A stretch of 64,000 bases of DNA from Parahoeflea alexandrii (GCF_024105735.1 NZ_JAAAML010000003.1:496001-560000); one strand, 5' to 3'; shown: positions 55,357-64,000, numbered from the stretch's first letter. The notes: a model not told the origin generated them from the letters alone. Translations and numbers: made by a program.

Positions 55357-55614
55357 TCAGCCTCCGGTCATCGGCGGAAACAGCGCGATTTCCTTCGCGT
55401 CGCCGATCACCTCGTCATGCTCGGCATGTTCCTCGTTGATGGCGGCGCGGATGACCCGGGGCACCTCGAAGGCTGCCGCATATTCCTCGCCCAGCGTCGC
55501 CAGGTGCGCGATCAGGTCGCCCACGGTCTTGACGTCCGCCGGCAGGTCGATCTCTTCCGAACCCTTGCCGATGCGTTCGCGCACCCAGGCGAAATAGACA
55601 ATCCGCACGCTCAT
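55357..55614 (-). CDS. moaD: Molybdopterin synthase sulfur carrier subunit
   Basis: 85-residue ubiquitin-fold protein ending in the required Gly-Gly (PPMTGG), which becomes the thiocarboxylate. VRIVYFAWVRERIGKGSEEI matches the MoaD start. It overlaps pgsA by 4 nt and adjoins moaE. Confidence 0.95.
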   Translation of the reverse strand: MSVRIVYFAWVRERIGKGSEEIDLPADVKTVGDLIAHLATLGEEYAAAFEVPRVIRAAINEEHAEHDEVIGDAKEIALFPPMTGG

Positions 55615-56195
55615 TCGTCCACCACATGTCTCAGCCCGGCGCGGAAATAGTCATAGCCGGTGTAAATCGTGATGATCGCCGCAACCCACAGCAGCACGAT
55701 GCCGGTTTCGGTGGTGTAGGGCAGCACCTTGTCGCCGGCCGGACCTGCCAGCAGGAAGCCGAGCGCCACCATCTGCAGGGTGGTTTTCCATTTGGCAATC
55801 CAGGTGACCGGCACCGAGACCTTGAGTGCTGCGAGATATTCGCGCAGTCCCGAAACCAGGATCTCGCGGCACAGGATAATGATCGCCGCCCAGATCGACC
55901 AGCCGGCGATGGTGCCGTCGGCGGCGACCAGAAGCAGGATCGCGGAGACCAGCAGCTTGTCGGCGATCGGATCGAGCATGCGCCCGATGTTCGAGGTCTG
56001 GTCCCAGATCCGGGCGAGATAGCCGTCGAAGAAGTCGGTAATCGACGCGATGGTGAAAATCGCCAGCGCGCTCCAGCGGGCAAAATCGGATCCGTGCAGC
56101 CGGCCCTCGATGAAGAAGCACAGCACGATCAGCGGGACGGCGAGAATCCGTCCATAGGTGAGTATATTCGGTATGTTAAGCGCGCGCGACGCCAT
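55611..56195 (-). CDS. pgsA: CDP-diacylglycerol-glycerol-3-phosphate 3-phosphatidyltransferase
   Basis: Inner-membrane enzyme that makes phosphatidylglycerol phosphate. 194 residues with about five membrane segments. The CDP-alcohol phosphotransferase motif is complete in DGYLARIWDQ and GRMLDPIADK (DG-x2-AR-x8-G-x3-D-x3-D). The start IPNILTYGRILAVPLIV is typical. ATG 56195 is preferred over TTG 56228. It follows uvrC, its common neighbour in proteobacteria. Confidence 0.96.
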   Translation of the reverse strand: MASRALNIPNILTYGRILAVPLIVLCFFIEGRLHGSDFARWSALAIFTIASITDFFDGYLARIWDQTSNIGRMLDPIADKLLVSAILLLVAADGTIAGWSIWAAIIILCREILVSGLREYLAALKVSVPVTWIAKWKTTLQMVALGFLLAGPAGDKVLPYTTETGIVLLWVAAIITIYTGYDYFRAGLRHVVDE

Positions 56196-56315
56196 GGAGC
56201 ACCCCGTCCGTATCAGGATTTTGCGCAAGATGCGCGTGGCGGGGCGGAAAGGTCAACCGCCTTGGCCACGATTAGCGCCTGAATGCCGCAGTTTGATGTC
56301 TCATCGCACACCAAT

Positions 56316-58403
56316 TCAGCGGTTTTCCTCGTGGAAATGATTGTAGACCAGCTCGGCCACCGCGCGTGAAATCCCCTCGACAGCGACGAGGTCGTCGATT
56401 CCCGCGCGCGAGACCGCCTTGGCGGTGCCGAAATGGTGCAGCAGCGCCCGCTTGCGCGTCGGCCCGATACCGGCAATCTCGTCAAGCGGATTGGTCACCA
56501 TGTCCTTCTTCCGTCGCGCCCGGTGCGAACCGATGGCGAACCGGTGGGCCTCGTCCCTGAGGCGCTGGATGAAATAGAGCACCGGGTCGCGCGGCGGCAG
56601 CGTGAAGTCCGGCTTGCCTTCGACAAAGAACCGTTCGCGGCCGGCTTCCCGGTCCATGCCCTTGGCGACGCCGATGGCGGTGATCTTGTCTGCGATGCCA
56701 AGTTCCTCGAGGATCGTCCGCACCGCGCTCATCTGTCCCTTGCCGCCATCGATCAGCACCAGGTCGGGCCAGGCCGGCATGCCCGGTTGGCTCACCGCGT
56801 CCGGATCTTCCGCGCTGTCGGGCAGGCTTGGGCCTGCATCGCCATGCTCCTTGAGCAGCCGCGAGAACCGGCGCTGCATGACTTCGCGCATCATGCCGAA
56901 ATCGTCACCGGGGGTGATGTCGGTCGATTTGATGTTGAACTTTCGGTACTGGTTTTTGACGAAGCCTTCCGGCCCGGCAACGATCATGCCGCCCACCGCA
57001 TTGGTGCCCATGATGTGCGAGTTGTCGTAGACCTCGATGCGACGCGGCGGATGGGCCAGGTTGAAGGTCTCCGCAAGCCCCTGCAGAAGCCGCGCCTGCG
57101 AAGCCGTTTCGGCCAGGTTGCGGCCGTGCGCTTCGCGCGCATTGTTCAGCACCTGCTCGACCAGTTCGCGCTTTTCGCCGCGCTGCGGCACGCTGATCGA
57201 GGTTTTGCGGTCCATCCGCACGCTCAGTGCCTCCTCGAGCAGCCTCCGGTCCTCGAACTCGTCGGAGATCAGGATCATCCGCGGCGTCGGCTTGTCGTCG
57301 TAGAACTGGCCGATGAAGGCGCCGAGGATCTCGCCCGGCGCCAGCGACGGGTCGGCCTTGGGGAAATAGGCGCGGTTGCCCCAGTTCTGCCCGGTGCGGA
57401 AGAAGAACACCTGGATGCAGGCCATGCCGGCATCGTGATGGATGGCGAAGACGTCGGCTTCTTCCACAGTCTGCGGGTTGATGCCCTGGTGGCTCTGCAC
57501 GTGGCTGAGCGCCGACAGGCGGTCGCGATAGACGGCCGCCCGTTCGAAATCGAGATCTTCCGATGCCGACTGCATCGCCGTGGCCAGTTGCGCTTTCACC
57601 GCCTGGCTGCGGCCTGAAAGGAAATCCTTGGCCTCATCCACCAGCCGGGCATAGCCTTCGGCATCGATCTCGCCGGTGCAGGGCCCGGAGCAGCGCTTGA
57701 TCTGGTAGAGCAGACACGGCCGGGTGCGGCTTTCATAGACGCTGTCGGTGCAGGTTCTCAAAAGAAAGGCGCGCTGCAGCGCGTTGATCGTCCGCCCGAC
57801 CGCGCCGGCCGAGGCGAAGGGGCCGAAATAGGATCCCTTTCGCGACCGCGCACCGCGATGCTTGAAGATCGCCGGCGCCTCGTGGTCGCCGGTCACCAGG
57901 ATATAGGGAAACGACTTGTCGTCGCGCATCAGAACGTTGAAGCGTGGCTTCAGCCGCTTGATCAGGTTGGCCTCGAGCAGCAGCGCTTCCGTCTCGGTGC
58001 GGGTGGTGACGAACTCCATGTTGGCCGTCTGCGCGATCATCCTTGTGATGCGGTTCGAATGGCCGCGGCCCTGCGCGTAGTTGGTCACCCGCTTCTTCAG
58101 GCTGCGTGCCTTGCCGACATAGAGCACGTCGCCGGCCTCGTTCATCATCCGGTAGACGCCGGGCTGGTTGGGCAGGTGCCTGACGAAGGCCTGGATGACT
58201 TCCGCGCCTTTCAAGCCCGGCGTGGCGACCGGGCTTTCGTTCCACTCGATGCCGGCGACGGAAGCCGCATCCGCGGGCAGGGAAGCATCGACAGCATCCT
58301 GTTCGTCCTCGTCTGCATCGGTTTCCTCATAGATCATGCCGCCATCGGCTGGTGCCGTGGCTTTGGATGGCTTGGGAGAGGTCGGATTCGGCGTGCGAGT
58401 CAT
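56316..58403 (-). CDS. uvrC: UvrABC excinuclease subunit C
   Basis: Makes both incisions in nucleotide-excision repair. 695 residues. An acidic N-terminal extension of about 65 residues precedes the GIY-YIG nuclease ([18 protein letters not shown]), the Cys-rich and UvrB-binding regions ([20 protein letters not shown]), the RNase H-like C-terminal nuclease ([28 protein letters not shown]) and a helix-hairpin-helix pair ([18 protein letters not shown]). The extension is longer than in E. coli UvrC (610 residues). It heads the unit that ends with ung. Confidence 0.97.
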   Translation of the reverse strand: MTRTPNPTSPKPSKATAPADGGMIYEETDADEDEQDAVDASLPADAASVAGIEWNESPVATPGLKGAEVIQAFVRHLPNQPGVYRMMNEAGDVLYVGKARSLKKRVTNYAQGRGHSNRITRMIAQTANMEFVTTRTETEALLLEANLIKRLKPRFNVLMRDDKSFPYILVTGDHEAPAIFKHRGARSRKGSYFGPFASAGAVGRTINALQRAFLLRTCTDSVYESRTRPCLLYQIKRCSGPCTGEIDAEGYARLVDEAKDFLSGRSQAVKAQLATAMQSASEDLDFERAAVYRDRLSALSHVQSHQGINPQTVEEADVFAIHHDAGMACIQVFFFRTGQNWGNRAYFPKADPSLAPGEILGAFIGQFYDDKPTPRMILISDEFEDRRLLEEALSVRMDRKTSISVPQRGEKRELVEQVLNNAREAHGRNLAETASQARLLQGLAETFNLAHPPRRIEVYDNSHIMGTNAVGGMIVAGPEGFVKNQYRKFNIKSTDITPGDDFGMMREVMQRRFSRLLKEHGDAGPSLPDSAEDPDAVSQPGMPAWPDLVLIDGGKGQMSAVRTILEELGIADKITAIGVAKGMDREAGRERFFVEGKPDFTLPPRDPVLYFIQRLRDEAHRFAIGSHRARRKKDMVTNPLDEIAGIGPTRKRALLHHFGTAKAVSRAGIDDLVAVEGISRAVAELVYNHFHEENR

Positions 58404-58498
58404 CAGGCGATCTTATCAACTTCCTGCGCTTGTGGGGCAAGGGAGTGCGGCTGTCAGATCATGACATCTGGCGTCAGCAGCGCAGGTTATCAAGCGCG

Positions 58499-59263
58499 CT
58501 ATTCCCCTACGCCTGTCACATCCGGGGTCTCCCACGCCAGATGCTGGCCGCCATCAAGCGCGATCATCTGGCCGGTGACTGACCGGGCTGCGTGCAGGTA
58601 GCGGATGGTCGCGCCAAATTCCGCCAGTTCCGGCCCGCGCTGAAGCGGCACGGCGGCCTCCTGTCTTGCGAAATCGCTGTCTTTCTGCCGCTCGTTGGCG
58701 AGCGTCGGTCCGGGACCGATGGCGTTGACCCGGATGCGTGGCGCCAGTGCCTGCGCCATGGTCTGAGTTGCCGTCCACAGCGCTGATTTCGACAGGGTGT
58801 AGGAAAAGAAGCGCGGCGTCAGCTTCCAGACACGCTGGTCTATGATGTTGACGATTAGCCCTTCGCCGTCCCTCGGCAGGTTCTCCGCCATGGTATGGGC
58901 AAGCACCGCCGGCGCCTTGACGTGGACGGCGAAATGCCTGTCGAACAGACCCTCATCAAAAGCGCGTACATCGTCTGCCTCGAACACCGAGGCATTGTTG
59001 ACGATGACGTCCGGTACACCCATGCGTTCGCTCACCTGGCCGTGCAGCGCGCGCACGGCCTTCATGTCGGTGAGATCAGCAAGGAACACCTCCGCCGAAC
59101 CGCCCGCATCGCGGATCGTGCTCGCGACAGCCTCGGCTTCCTCGCCGCTGCTGTTGGCGTGAACCGCGATGCCGTAGCCGTGTGTAGCGAGATCCAGCGC
59201 GATTGCCTTACCGATGCGGCGCGCTGCGCCGGTCACAAGAACTGTGCCGTTCGAAGATGTCAT
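58499..59263 (-). CDS. Short-chain dehydrogenase, pteridine-reductase-like
   Basis: 254 residues. Cofactor loop TGAARRIGKAIAL has the TGxxRRIG form seen in pteridine reductase and FolM rather than the usual TGxxxGIG. VNNASVFE, IIDQRVWKLTPRFFSYTLSK (Tyr and Lys of the active site) and VNAIGPGPTL also fit that group. It could reduce pterins or dihydrofolate; substrate is inference. It lies 95 bp upstream of uvrC on the same strand. Confidence 0.85.
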   Translation of the reverse strand: MTSSNGTVLVTGAARRIGKAIALDLATHGYGIAVHANSSGEEAEAVASTIRDAGGSAEVFLADLTDMKAVRALHGQVSERMGVPDVIVNNASVFEADDVRAFDEGLFDRHFAVHVKAPAVLAHTMAENLPRDGEGLIVNIIDQRVWKLTPRFFSYTLSKSALWTATQTMAQALAPRIRVNAIGPGPTLANERQKDSDFARQEAAVPLQRGPELAEFGATIRYLHAARSVTGQMIALDGGQHLAWETPDVTGVGE

Positions 59264-59290
59264 GATGTGTCCCGGTTCATGCTGGCGTGG

Positions 59291-59309
59291 CTGAAAGCCA
59301 GGCTTTCAG
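59291..59309 (-). terminator. Hairpin after the second antiporter gene
   Basis: CTGAAAGCC and GGCTTTCAG are perfectly complementary around one base, immediately after the antiporter stop (59312). No T-run follows on the minus strand, so terminator function is uncertain. Confidence 0.45.
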
Positions 59310-59311
59310 GT

Positions 59312-60247
59312 TCAGAATACCGAGATGATATAGGCCGCGAAAACGACAAGCATAGCCGCGCCGCCGAGCTTTTTGATCGGTATGTTCCAGTGCGCCAGCC
59401 CCACCACCAGGAGGCTGACTGCCAGCATCACCCACATGTCGATCGAGACAATGCGCGGATCGACATCAAGCGGCAGGATGACGGCGGTGCCGCCGAGGAT
59501 CAGGCCGATGTTGAAGATGTTCGAGCCAACCACGTTGCCGATGGCCACCGCGCCGGACCTGCGCCATGCCGCCATGACCGAGGTCACCAGTTCGGGCAGC
59601 GAGGTGCCGATGGCAACGATGGTAAGCCCGATGGCCGTCTCCGTTGCTCCGAACATGCGCGCGATATCGGACGCGCCGTGCACCGTGAGCCAGGCTCCGA
59701 TCGGCAACCCTATCAGGCCGCCAACGATGAAAACATTGGTGCGCCAGGTTTCCTGCGGAAGGCCTGCGACCTCGTCGTGATAATCGGGAACGCTGGCGCC
59801 GTTCTTCCGGGCCTCCCGGATCTGCCAGCCGAGATAGGCCGCGATCAGCGCCAGCAGGATCGCGCCATCGAGCCGGCTCAGCGGCCCGAACCACATCATC
59901 GCCATCAGCGCGACAGACATGACGATCATCACCGCCAGCGATGTCCCCAGCCCGTTTTCGCGGCAATTGATGGTCATCAGCAGGGCTGGCGCGCCAAGCA
60001 CGAGCAGCACGTTGGCAATGTTCGATCCGACCACGTTGCCGATGGCGATTCCCGAGACGCCGTCGAATGCCGCCTGCAGCGAGACAAACAGCTCTGGCGC
60101 GGAGGTTCCGAAGGCCACGATCGTCAATCCGATGATCAGGGGGTCGATTGAAAGCTTCTCGGCGAGGCCGACTGCGCCACGTACGAGATAGTCACCGGCA
60201 AACACGAGGACGATCAGTCCCGCGATCAGGGTCAAAATGCTTAACAT
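59312..60247 (-). CDS. Calcium/sodium antiporter, CaCA family, copy 2
   Basis: 311 residues, ten predicted membrane segments. Alpha-repeats are FGTSAPELFVS with GNVVGSNIANVLL, and IGTSLPELVTS with GNVVGSNIFNIGL. It is a clear paralogue of the gene at 19.6-20.5 kb, with the same length and motifs but substantial divergence between, so not a recent duplicate. It is divergent from the outer-membrane protein gene. Confidence 0.92.
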   Translation of the reverse strand: MLSILTLIAGLIVLVFAGDYLVRGAVGLAEKLSIDPLIIGLTIVAFGTSAPELFVSLQAAFDGVSGIAIGNVVGSNIANVLLVLGAPALLMTINCRENGLGTSLAVMIVMSVALMAMMWFGPLSRLDGAILLALIAAYLGWQIREARKNGASVPDYHDEVAGLPQETWRTNVFIVGGLIGLPIGAWLTVHGASDIARMFGATETAIGLTIVAIGTSLPELVTSVMAAWRRSGAVAIGNVVGSNIFNIGLILGGTAVILPLDVDPRIVSIDMWVMLAVSLLVVGLAHWNIPIKKLGGAAMLVVFAAYIISVF

Positions 60248-60525
60248 ATTAAGGAATCAACGCTCGCGGTTTGAATGGGCCCACACCCCATATAGGCGGC
60301 GCGCCCGCATGCGCAATGGCGCGGGTGTCCGCCGTCAACCGAAAATGTTGCCGCAATGCAACAGTGAGCGCTGCCCTTTTTCCGCCGCTGTGTTTCCACA
60401 TTCCTGCTTCTCGTCCGCCGCATTCGATCTCCATCTTCAACCTCGTCGACGGCATGCATCCCAGTGCCGCCGGTGCTCAAGGTCCGCTGTTTCGTGTCGG
60501 GCCGGAATTAAACAAGGAGAATGAC

Positions 60526-61164
60526 ATGCGTATTCGTAAACTGGCACTGCTGGCCGCAGCCCTTTCCGTGCCGCTCGCTGGCCCCGTGCTGGCCGCGGAC
60601 GCTATCGTCGAACAGCCACCTCAGCCGCCTGTAGCGGAAGTGGCACCTCAGGCCTACCTCTGGTCCGGCGGTTACCTCGGCGGCTACGGTGAGTACAAAT
60701 GGGGCGAGTTCAGCGCTGTCCCCGCCCAGAATGCCAATGGCTTCGGCGGTGGCGTCTATGGTGGTTACAACTGGCAGTCCGACAACATCGTCTATGGTGC
60801 GGAAGCTGATCTTGGCTATTCGGGCGCCGACTTCACCTCTGGTGGCCTGACCGGCAAGCAGGGCTTCAACGGCTCGCTGCGGGCACGGATGGGTCTCGAT
60901 ATCAACCCGTTCATGATCTACGCAACCGGCGGTGTCGCAGCCACCAATGCAAAGCTGACCAATGCTGCTGGCTCTGACAGCAACACCCATGTCGGCTGGA
61001 CCGTCGGTACGGGCGCCGAAGCGTTCCTGACTGAGAACATCACCACCCGCATCGAATACCGCTACACCGATTACCAGTCGAAGAACTACAATCTTGGCGG
61101 CACCAACGTGTCGTCCGGCTTCGACGACCATTCGGTCCGTCTCGGTATCGGCATGAAGTTCTGA
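60526..61164 (+). CDS. Outer-membrane beta-barrel protein (Omp25/RopB-like)
   Basis: 212 residues. Signal peptide RKLALLAAALSVPLAGPVLA, a short Pro-rich linker, then an eight-strand barrel with repeated Gly/aromatic strands (GFGGGVYGGYNWQ, GSLRARMGLDINPFMIYATG, TTRIEYRYTDYQ) ending in Phe. This is the small porin-like family common in Rhizobiales and Brucella. AAGGAG precedes ATG 60526. A strong terminator follows, fitting a highly expressed single gene. Divergent from the second antiporter; the 278-bp gap shows no certain promoter. Confidence 0.9.
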   Translation: MRIRKLALLAAALSVPLAGPVLAADAIVEQPPQPPVAEVAPQAYLWSGGYLGGYGEYKWGEFSAVPAQNANGFGGGVYGGYNWQSDNIVYGAEADLGYSGADFTSGGLTGKQGFNGSLRARMGLDINPFMIYATGGVAATNAKLTNAAGSDSNTHVGWTVGTGAEAFLTENITTRIEYRYTDYQSKNYNLGGTNVSSGFDDHSVRLGIGMKF

Positions 61165-61185
61165 TCTTCAGTACATCCCAACAGG

Positions 61186-61218
61186 AAAGCCCGGACGCGA
61201 AAACGTCCGGGCTTTTTT
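61186..61218 (+). terminator. Terminator of the outer-membrane protein gene
   Basis: Perfect 12-bp stem (61186-61197 against 61204-61215, arm AAAGCCCGGACG) with loop CGAAAA and a following T-run (six T at 61213-61218). Confidence 0.95.
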
Positions 61219-61261
61219 GATTTCCGAAGGTGATTTCGAGCTCGCAGCCGGTCCGCCTGCT

Positions 61262-61915
61262 TCAACCGCGCAATTGAGCCAGTTGAGCCAGAATGCCGGT
61301 GTAATTGTCGGTTCCCTGTGCGCCGGTTACCAGGTGCTTGCGATCAAACACCATGGCCGGCACGCCGCGGATTCCCTGCTGCACCCAGAAGCTCTCCGCC
61401 TGCCGCACGTCCTGGGCATAGCGCTGGTCGTCCAGCACGGCCCTGGCTTCCGCCGCATCAAGGCCCGTCTTGCTGGCGATTTCAACCAGCACCTCGGGAT
61501 CGGACAGATCGCAGCGTTCGGTGAAATAGGCCGCAAACAGCGCCTGCTTCAGTGCGTGCCCACGGTCCTGGGTATCCGCCCAGTGAATCAGCTGGTGGGC
61601 ATTGAAGGTATTGTACATCCGCATGTCGTCGTCGAAGTTGAACGCGAATCCCAGACTGGTTCCCAGATCGCTCAGCCGCGCGCGGTTTTCCTGTGACTGC
61701 TCGCGCGTGGCACCGTATTTCTCCGCGATATGTTCGCCAAGGTTCTGTCCTTCGGTGGGCATATCCGGATTGAGCTCGAAAGGGTGCCAGTGAATCTCGT
61801 GTTCCGTGCCCGTGGCCTCGAGCGCCTCGGCCAGTTGCCGGTAGCCGACGATGCACCAGGGACAGACAACATCCGACACGATGTCGATGCGAAGCGGCGC
61901 GGTTTGGTCAGTCAT
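61262..61915 (-). CDS. DsbA-family oxidoreductase, FrnE-like
   Basis: 217 residues without a signal peptide, so cytoplasmic. Thioredoxin-fold with inserted helical domain; active site CPWC at residues 18-21 in SDVVCPWCIVG. HWHPFELNPDMP and the late GIRGVPAMVFD (cis-Pro loop) are typical of FrnE/2-hydroxychromene-isomerase-like DsbA proteins. ATG 61915 is chosen; the longer frame to 61978 has no better site. The partner or substrate is unknown. Confidence 0.9.
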   Translation of the reverse strand: MTDQTAPLRIDIVSDVVCPWCIVGYRQLAEALEATGTEHEIHWHPFELNPDMPTEGQNLGEHIAEKYGATREQSQENRARLSDLGTSLGFAFNFDDDMRMYNTFNAHQLIHWADTQDRGHALKQALFAAYFTERCDLSDPEVLVEIASKTGLDAAEARAVLDDQRYAQDVRQAESFWVQQGIRGVPAMVFDRKHLVTGAQGTDNYTGILAQLAQLRG

Positions 61916-62076
61916 CAGAATTCCAGTGTTTGTTCGGTGAGTTTTCTCACAGATAAGACATGAAAGTGGAATTGCCACCGCGCAGGGAGAGGGCAGCGAG
62001 AGGATTGCGACCCGACTTTGAGGTCGCGGTATCCCGCCCGGTCACCCCGGAAGCGGGCAGGCCGCTGTTCTCAGCC

Positions 62077-62463
62077 TCAGGGGGCAAGAGGCAGCCAGAG
62101 CGTTGCCAGCACATAGGCCGCCCAGATTCCGTTGGCGAGCAGCAGGCAAAACACCGCGAAGGAACCAAGATCCTTGGCGTGCTTGGCCATCTCGGAATAA
62201 TTGGGAGACGCATGATCGGTGATTTCCTCGACCGCCGTGTTCAGCGCCTCGATCGAGACCGTCAGCAGAAACAGCAGGCTGGCGCCGACATAGCCCCAAA
62301 GCGGTGCTCCGGCGTACAGGAACACGCCGGTGATCAGCACGATGGCGAGCACCTCGTGCCGGAATGCGGTTTCGCCCCAGAGCCGCCTGACGCCACCCAG
62401 CGAGTAGCGCGCGGCAGCGAATACATGGGCAATCCCGGTTTCCTTGTCCGGCCGTGGTGTCAC
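62077..62463 (-). CDS. dgkA: Diacylglycerol kinase
   Basis: Small inner-membrane kinase that recycles diacylglycerol to phosphatidic acid. 128 residues, three membrane segments, with the hallmark IEALNTAVEEITDHAS. The start is GTG 62463, which overlaps the stop of the upstream GST gene by 4 nt (GTGA); the frame is open to 62550 but that would lie within the GST gene and exceed the family length of about 120. Confidence 0.93.
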   Translation of the reverse strand: MTPRPDKETGIAHVFAAARYSLGGVRRLWGETAFRHEVLAIVLITGVFLYAGAPLWGYVGASLLFLLTVSIEALNTAVEEITDHASPNYSEMAKHAKDLGSFAVFCLLLANGIWAAYVLATLWLPLAP

Positions 62464-63056
62464 GCTTTTGGCAACATGTCTGCGAGTTCGGGAAAGCTCG
62501 ATGCGAACTTGGCATGCCAGCGCTTGAGCTTCGGCCGGCCACGTTCCCATTGTCCGGAAAACCGCAGCGTCAGATAGCCGATCATCGCGGCGGCAGCGAA
62601 ATGCCCGCCATTGGGCGCCTTGGTGATCCGAGGCAGGTTGGCCTCGAGATGGTCAAGCGCCCGTGTGGCCTTGGTCCATTGCTTGTCGATCCATTCCTGG
62701 TGGACGATTTCCTCGGGCCGGAAGCGTCGCTCGTACATGATCGCCAGCAAGCAGTCGCAGATCCCGTCACACAGGGCTTCCATCACCTCGGCATCCGTCC
62801 GCTTGGCCGCGTTGCGCGGGTAGATCCGCTTGCCGCCTGCACGATCGATGAACTGCATGATGGCCCGGCTGTCAAAAACGGCCTGTCCCTCGTCGGTGAG
62901 CAGCGTCGGGATCTTGCCGAGCGGATTGTTGCCAACCAGTTCGGCCGGCGCGGCATTGGTGTCGGTCAGCACAGCTTCGGCGTTGATGCCGGCATGTTTC
63001 GCGGCCATCCGCACCTTGGCCGAATAAGGGGATGCAGGCGAGTAGAGGATTTTCAT
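62460..63056 (-). CDS. Glutathione S-transferase family protein
   Basis: 198 residues. N-terminal thioredoxin-like domain (MKILYSPASPYSAKVRMAAK, GKIPTLLTDEG, VFDSRAIMQFIDR with the glutathione-binding Ser) and helical C-terminal domain. ATG 63056 gives the usual start; GTG 63083 is possible. It overlaps dgkA by 4 nt and so is translated with it. Distinct from the GST at 52 kb. Confidence 0.9.
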   Translation of the reverse strand: MKILYSPASPYSAKVRMAAKHAGINAEAVLTDTNAAPAELVGNNPLGKIPTLLTDEGQAVFDSRAIMQFIDRAGGKRIYPRNAAKRTDAEVMEALCDGICDCLLAIMYERRFRPEEIVHQEWIDKQWTKATRALDHLEANLPRITKAPNGGHFAAAAMIGYLTLRFSGQWERGRPKLKRWHAKFASSFPELADMLPKA

Positions 63057-63095
63057 GGTTTTCTTCTCTTCTTCTTGTGACACGACCCGCTTCGG

Positions 63096-63797
63096 TCAGT
63101 CCGGTTCGGGGACGGTGAGATTTTTGATTTTGCAGCCGGCCCGGTCAACCTCGGGGCATGCACGATAGTCAAGTGACGGGGTCATGCAGATGCGGATCTC
63201 TCGCAGATAGCCGCGCTCGCAACGTACGGCAATGGTGTCGCGCTTCATGCCGGGGTTGGCGGCGATGAAGGCGTCTTCGGCTTCGAGTGCGTCGATCTCG
63301 GCGGGAAGCGTCTCGAGCGCGAACGCCGCCGGTATGCTCACCCGCTCACGCGCTGCACGCAGCGTTTTGAGATAGTCGGCCTGGGAAAGCCCCGAACAGG
63401 ACCCGTGCTTGCGCCACTGGTGGCCGATCAACCCCATCGTCGGCACGATGTCGAGATAGTCCCGGCCCAGGCTTGAAGGCACCCGGTCAGGTTCGCGGCT
63501 CGGGCAGAACTCCGGGTAGCCCGTTTCATATTGCGGCCAGAGACCGTGCACCACAAAGCCCAGGTCGCGGTCTTCGGCGCATTGCTGGCGGTTGGCGCGG
63601 TCACCTTCGACCAGGCAATAGGCTGGCGACCAGGACAGCGCGAGCACGTAGAAATCAAATCCCGATCCGGCAGGCGCGGTCCGGTTCGCGCCGGTTGTTT
63701 CCGCCCGCGCCGGCGGTGCGCCATCATCCGTGCAGGCCACGGCCAGCATCAGCACCGGCAAGGCAAGCAGGATCCGGATCAGGGTGGCTCCCGTCAT
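63096..63797 (-). CDS. Exported ribonuclease T2
   Basis: Secreted endoribonuclease, 233 residues. A signal peptide (IRILLALPVLMLAVAC) may end in a lipidated Cys, though AVAC is only a moderate lipobox. Both catalytic segments are present: FVVHGLWPQY (first His) and HQWRKHGSCSG (second His and Lys). Several cysteines could form disulfides. ATG 63797 follows the stop of the upstream gene by 7 bp, so the two are probably co-transcribed. Confidence 0.92.
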   Translation of the reverse strand: MTGATLIRILLALPVLMLAVACTDDGAPPARAETTGANRTAPAGSGFDFYVLALSWSPAYCLVEGDRANRQQCAEDRDLGFVVHGLWPQYETGYPEFCPSREPDRVPSSLGRDYLDIVPTMGLIGHQWRKHGSCSGLSQADYLKTLRAARERVSIPAAFALETLPAEIDALEAEDAFIAANPGMKRDTIAVRCERGYLREIRICMTPSLDYRACPEVDRAGCKIKNLTVPEPD

Positions 63798-63804
63798 GGC
63801 CCGG

Positions 63805-64000
63805 TCAGCGAACCGACCTGCACCAGGCTCCGTGAACCTTGAGCGGATCGAGCCCGGATATGCAGAACTCGAGATTGTCTCGCAAACCGGCAAAACCCTG
63901 GCCACCTTCGATCAGCCACCAGATCTGGCGTTTGTGGCCATCGTTCATATGGGCGGTGCCGTGGCAGTAGAGCCGGGGGATCGACCAGTATTCGTGCCCG
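63805..64000 (-). CDS. 3' end of an unidentified gene
   Basis: The frame enters from the right edge and stops at TGA 63805-63807, leaving 64 visible codons plus the stop. The segment includes YWSIPRLYCHGTAHMNDG, QIWWLIEGGQGFAGLRDN and LEFCISGLDPLKVHGAWC; it is rich in Trp, Gly and Cys and clearly coding by its proximity and residue pattern. I do not recognise the family. It lies 7 bp upstream of the RNase T2 gene, probably in one operon. Confidence 0.6.
   Translation of the reverse strand, partial: GHEYWSIPRLYCHGTAHMNDGHKRQIWWLIEGGQGFAGLRDNLEFCISGLDPLKVHGAWCRSVR

Noticed and set aside
1-64000. tRNA genes, insertion sequences, prophage or integrase genes
   Set aside because: None seen on reading both strands; accessory blocks show no flanking repeats or transposase remnants that I can detect by eye.

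Overview
The window is about 62% GC by eye and reads as chromosome of an alphaproteobacterium of the order Hyphomicrobiales (Rhizobiales), probably Rhizobiaceae-like and possibly a marine Hoeflea-type lineage. The order is well supported by gene order: rpsF-rpsR-DUF2232-rplI, fabD-fabG-acpP-fabF-mltG-yicC-gmk, lptF-lptG-lptD-surA-pdxA-rsmA divergent from pepA-holC, and uvrC-pgsA-moaD-moaE. The genus is a guess. I saw no tRNA, rRNA, CRISPR array, insertion sequence or prophage.

Layout. 1-9.8 kb: a membrane sensor protein cut by the left edge, pepN, a lone molybdenum hydroxylase large subunit, two transporters, and a family-4-like uracil-DNA glycosylase. 9.8-12.5 kb: the S6/S18/L9 ribosomal operon with its terminator and promoter. 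12.8-21 kb is accessory: a periplasmic pterin-binding-fold protein paired with a GGDEF-EAL enzyme, a ChrR-like cupin, an alpha/beta hydrolase with an altered nucleophile, a LuxR-type regulator, a small exported protein, a Tas-like reductase, and a Ca2+/cation antiporter. 21.2-27.8 kb: the fatty-acid synthesis block, then mltG, yicC and gmk. 27.8-33.4 kb: an island between gmk and rsmA that I read as methionine catabolism. It holds methionine gamma-lyase (mdeA), an AceE-like 2-oxo-acid dehydrogenase (mdeB-like), a YgeA-type racemase and two Lrp-family regulators. 33.4-43.3 kb: rsmA, pdxA, a SurA-like chaperone, the LPS export genes lptD/G/F, then pepA and holC. 43.3-52 kb: a MacAB-like exporter, a soluble PAS-PAS chemoreceptor, Ada and an ABC-F ATPase. 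52-60 kb: a GST, a LysE-like protein, ndk, and an operon uvrC-pgsA-moaD-moaE-ung. 60-64 kb: an outer-membrane barrel protein, a FrnE-like DsbA, dgkA with a GST, an RNase T2, and the 3' end of an unidentified gene.

How the genes work together. The main theme is cell-envelope and growth housekeeping: lipid synthesis (fab, acpP, pgsA, dgkA), LPS export (lptF/G/D with a periplasmic chaperone), translation and DNA repair (uvrC, ung, ada, a second uracil-DNA glycosylase). The most interesting accessory unit is the methionine island. Residues diagnostic of methionine gamma-lyase and of an L-specific Asp/Glu-type racemase are at exactly the expected positions. The two divergent promoter regions share a 20-nt element at nearly the same distance from the start codons, which suggests the island is one regulon.
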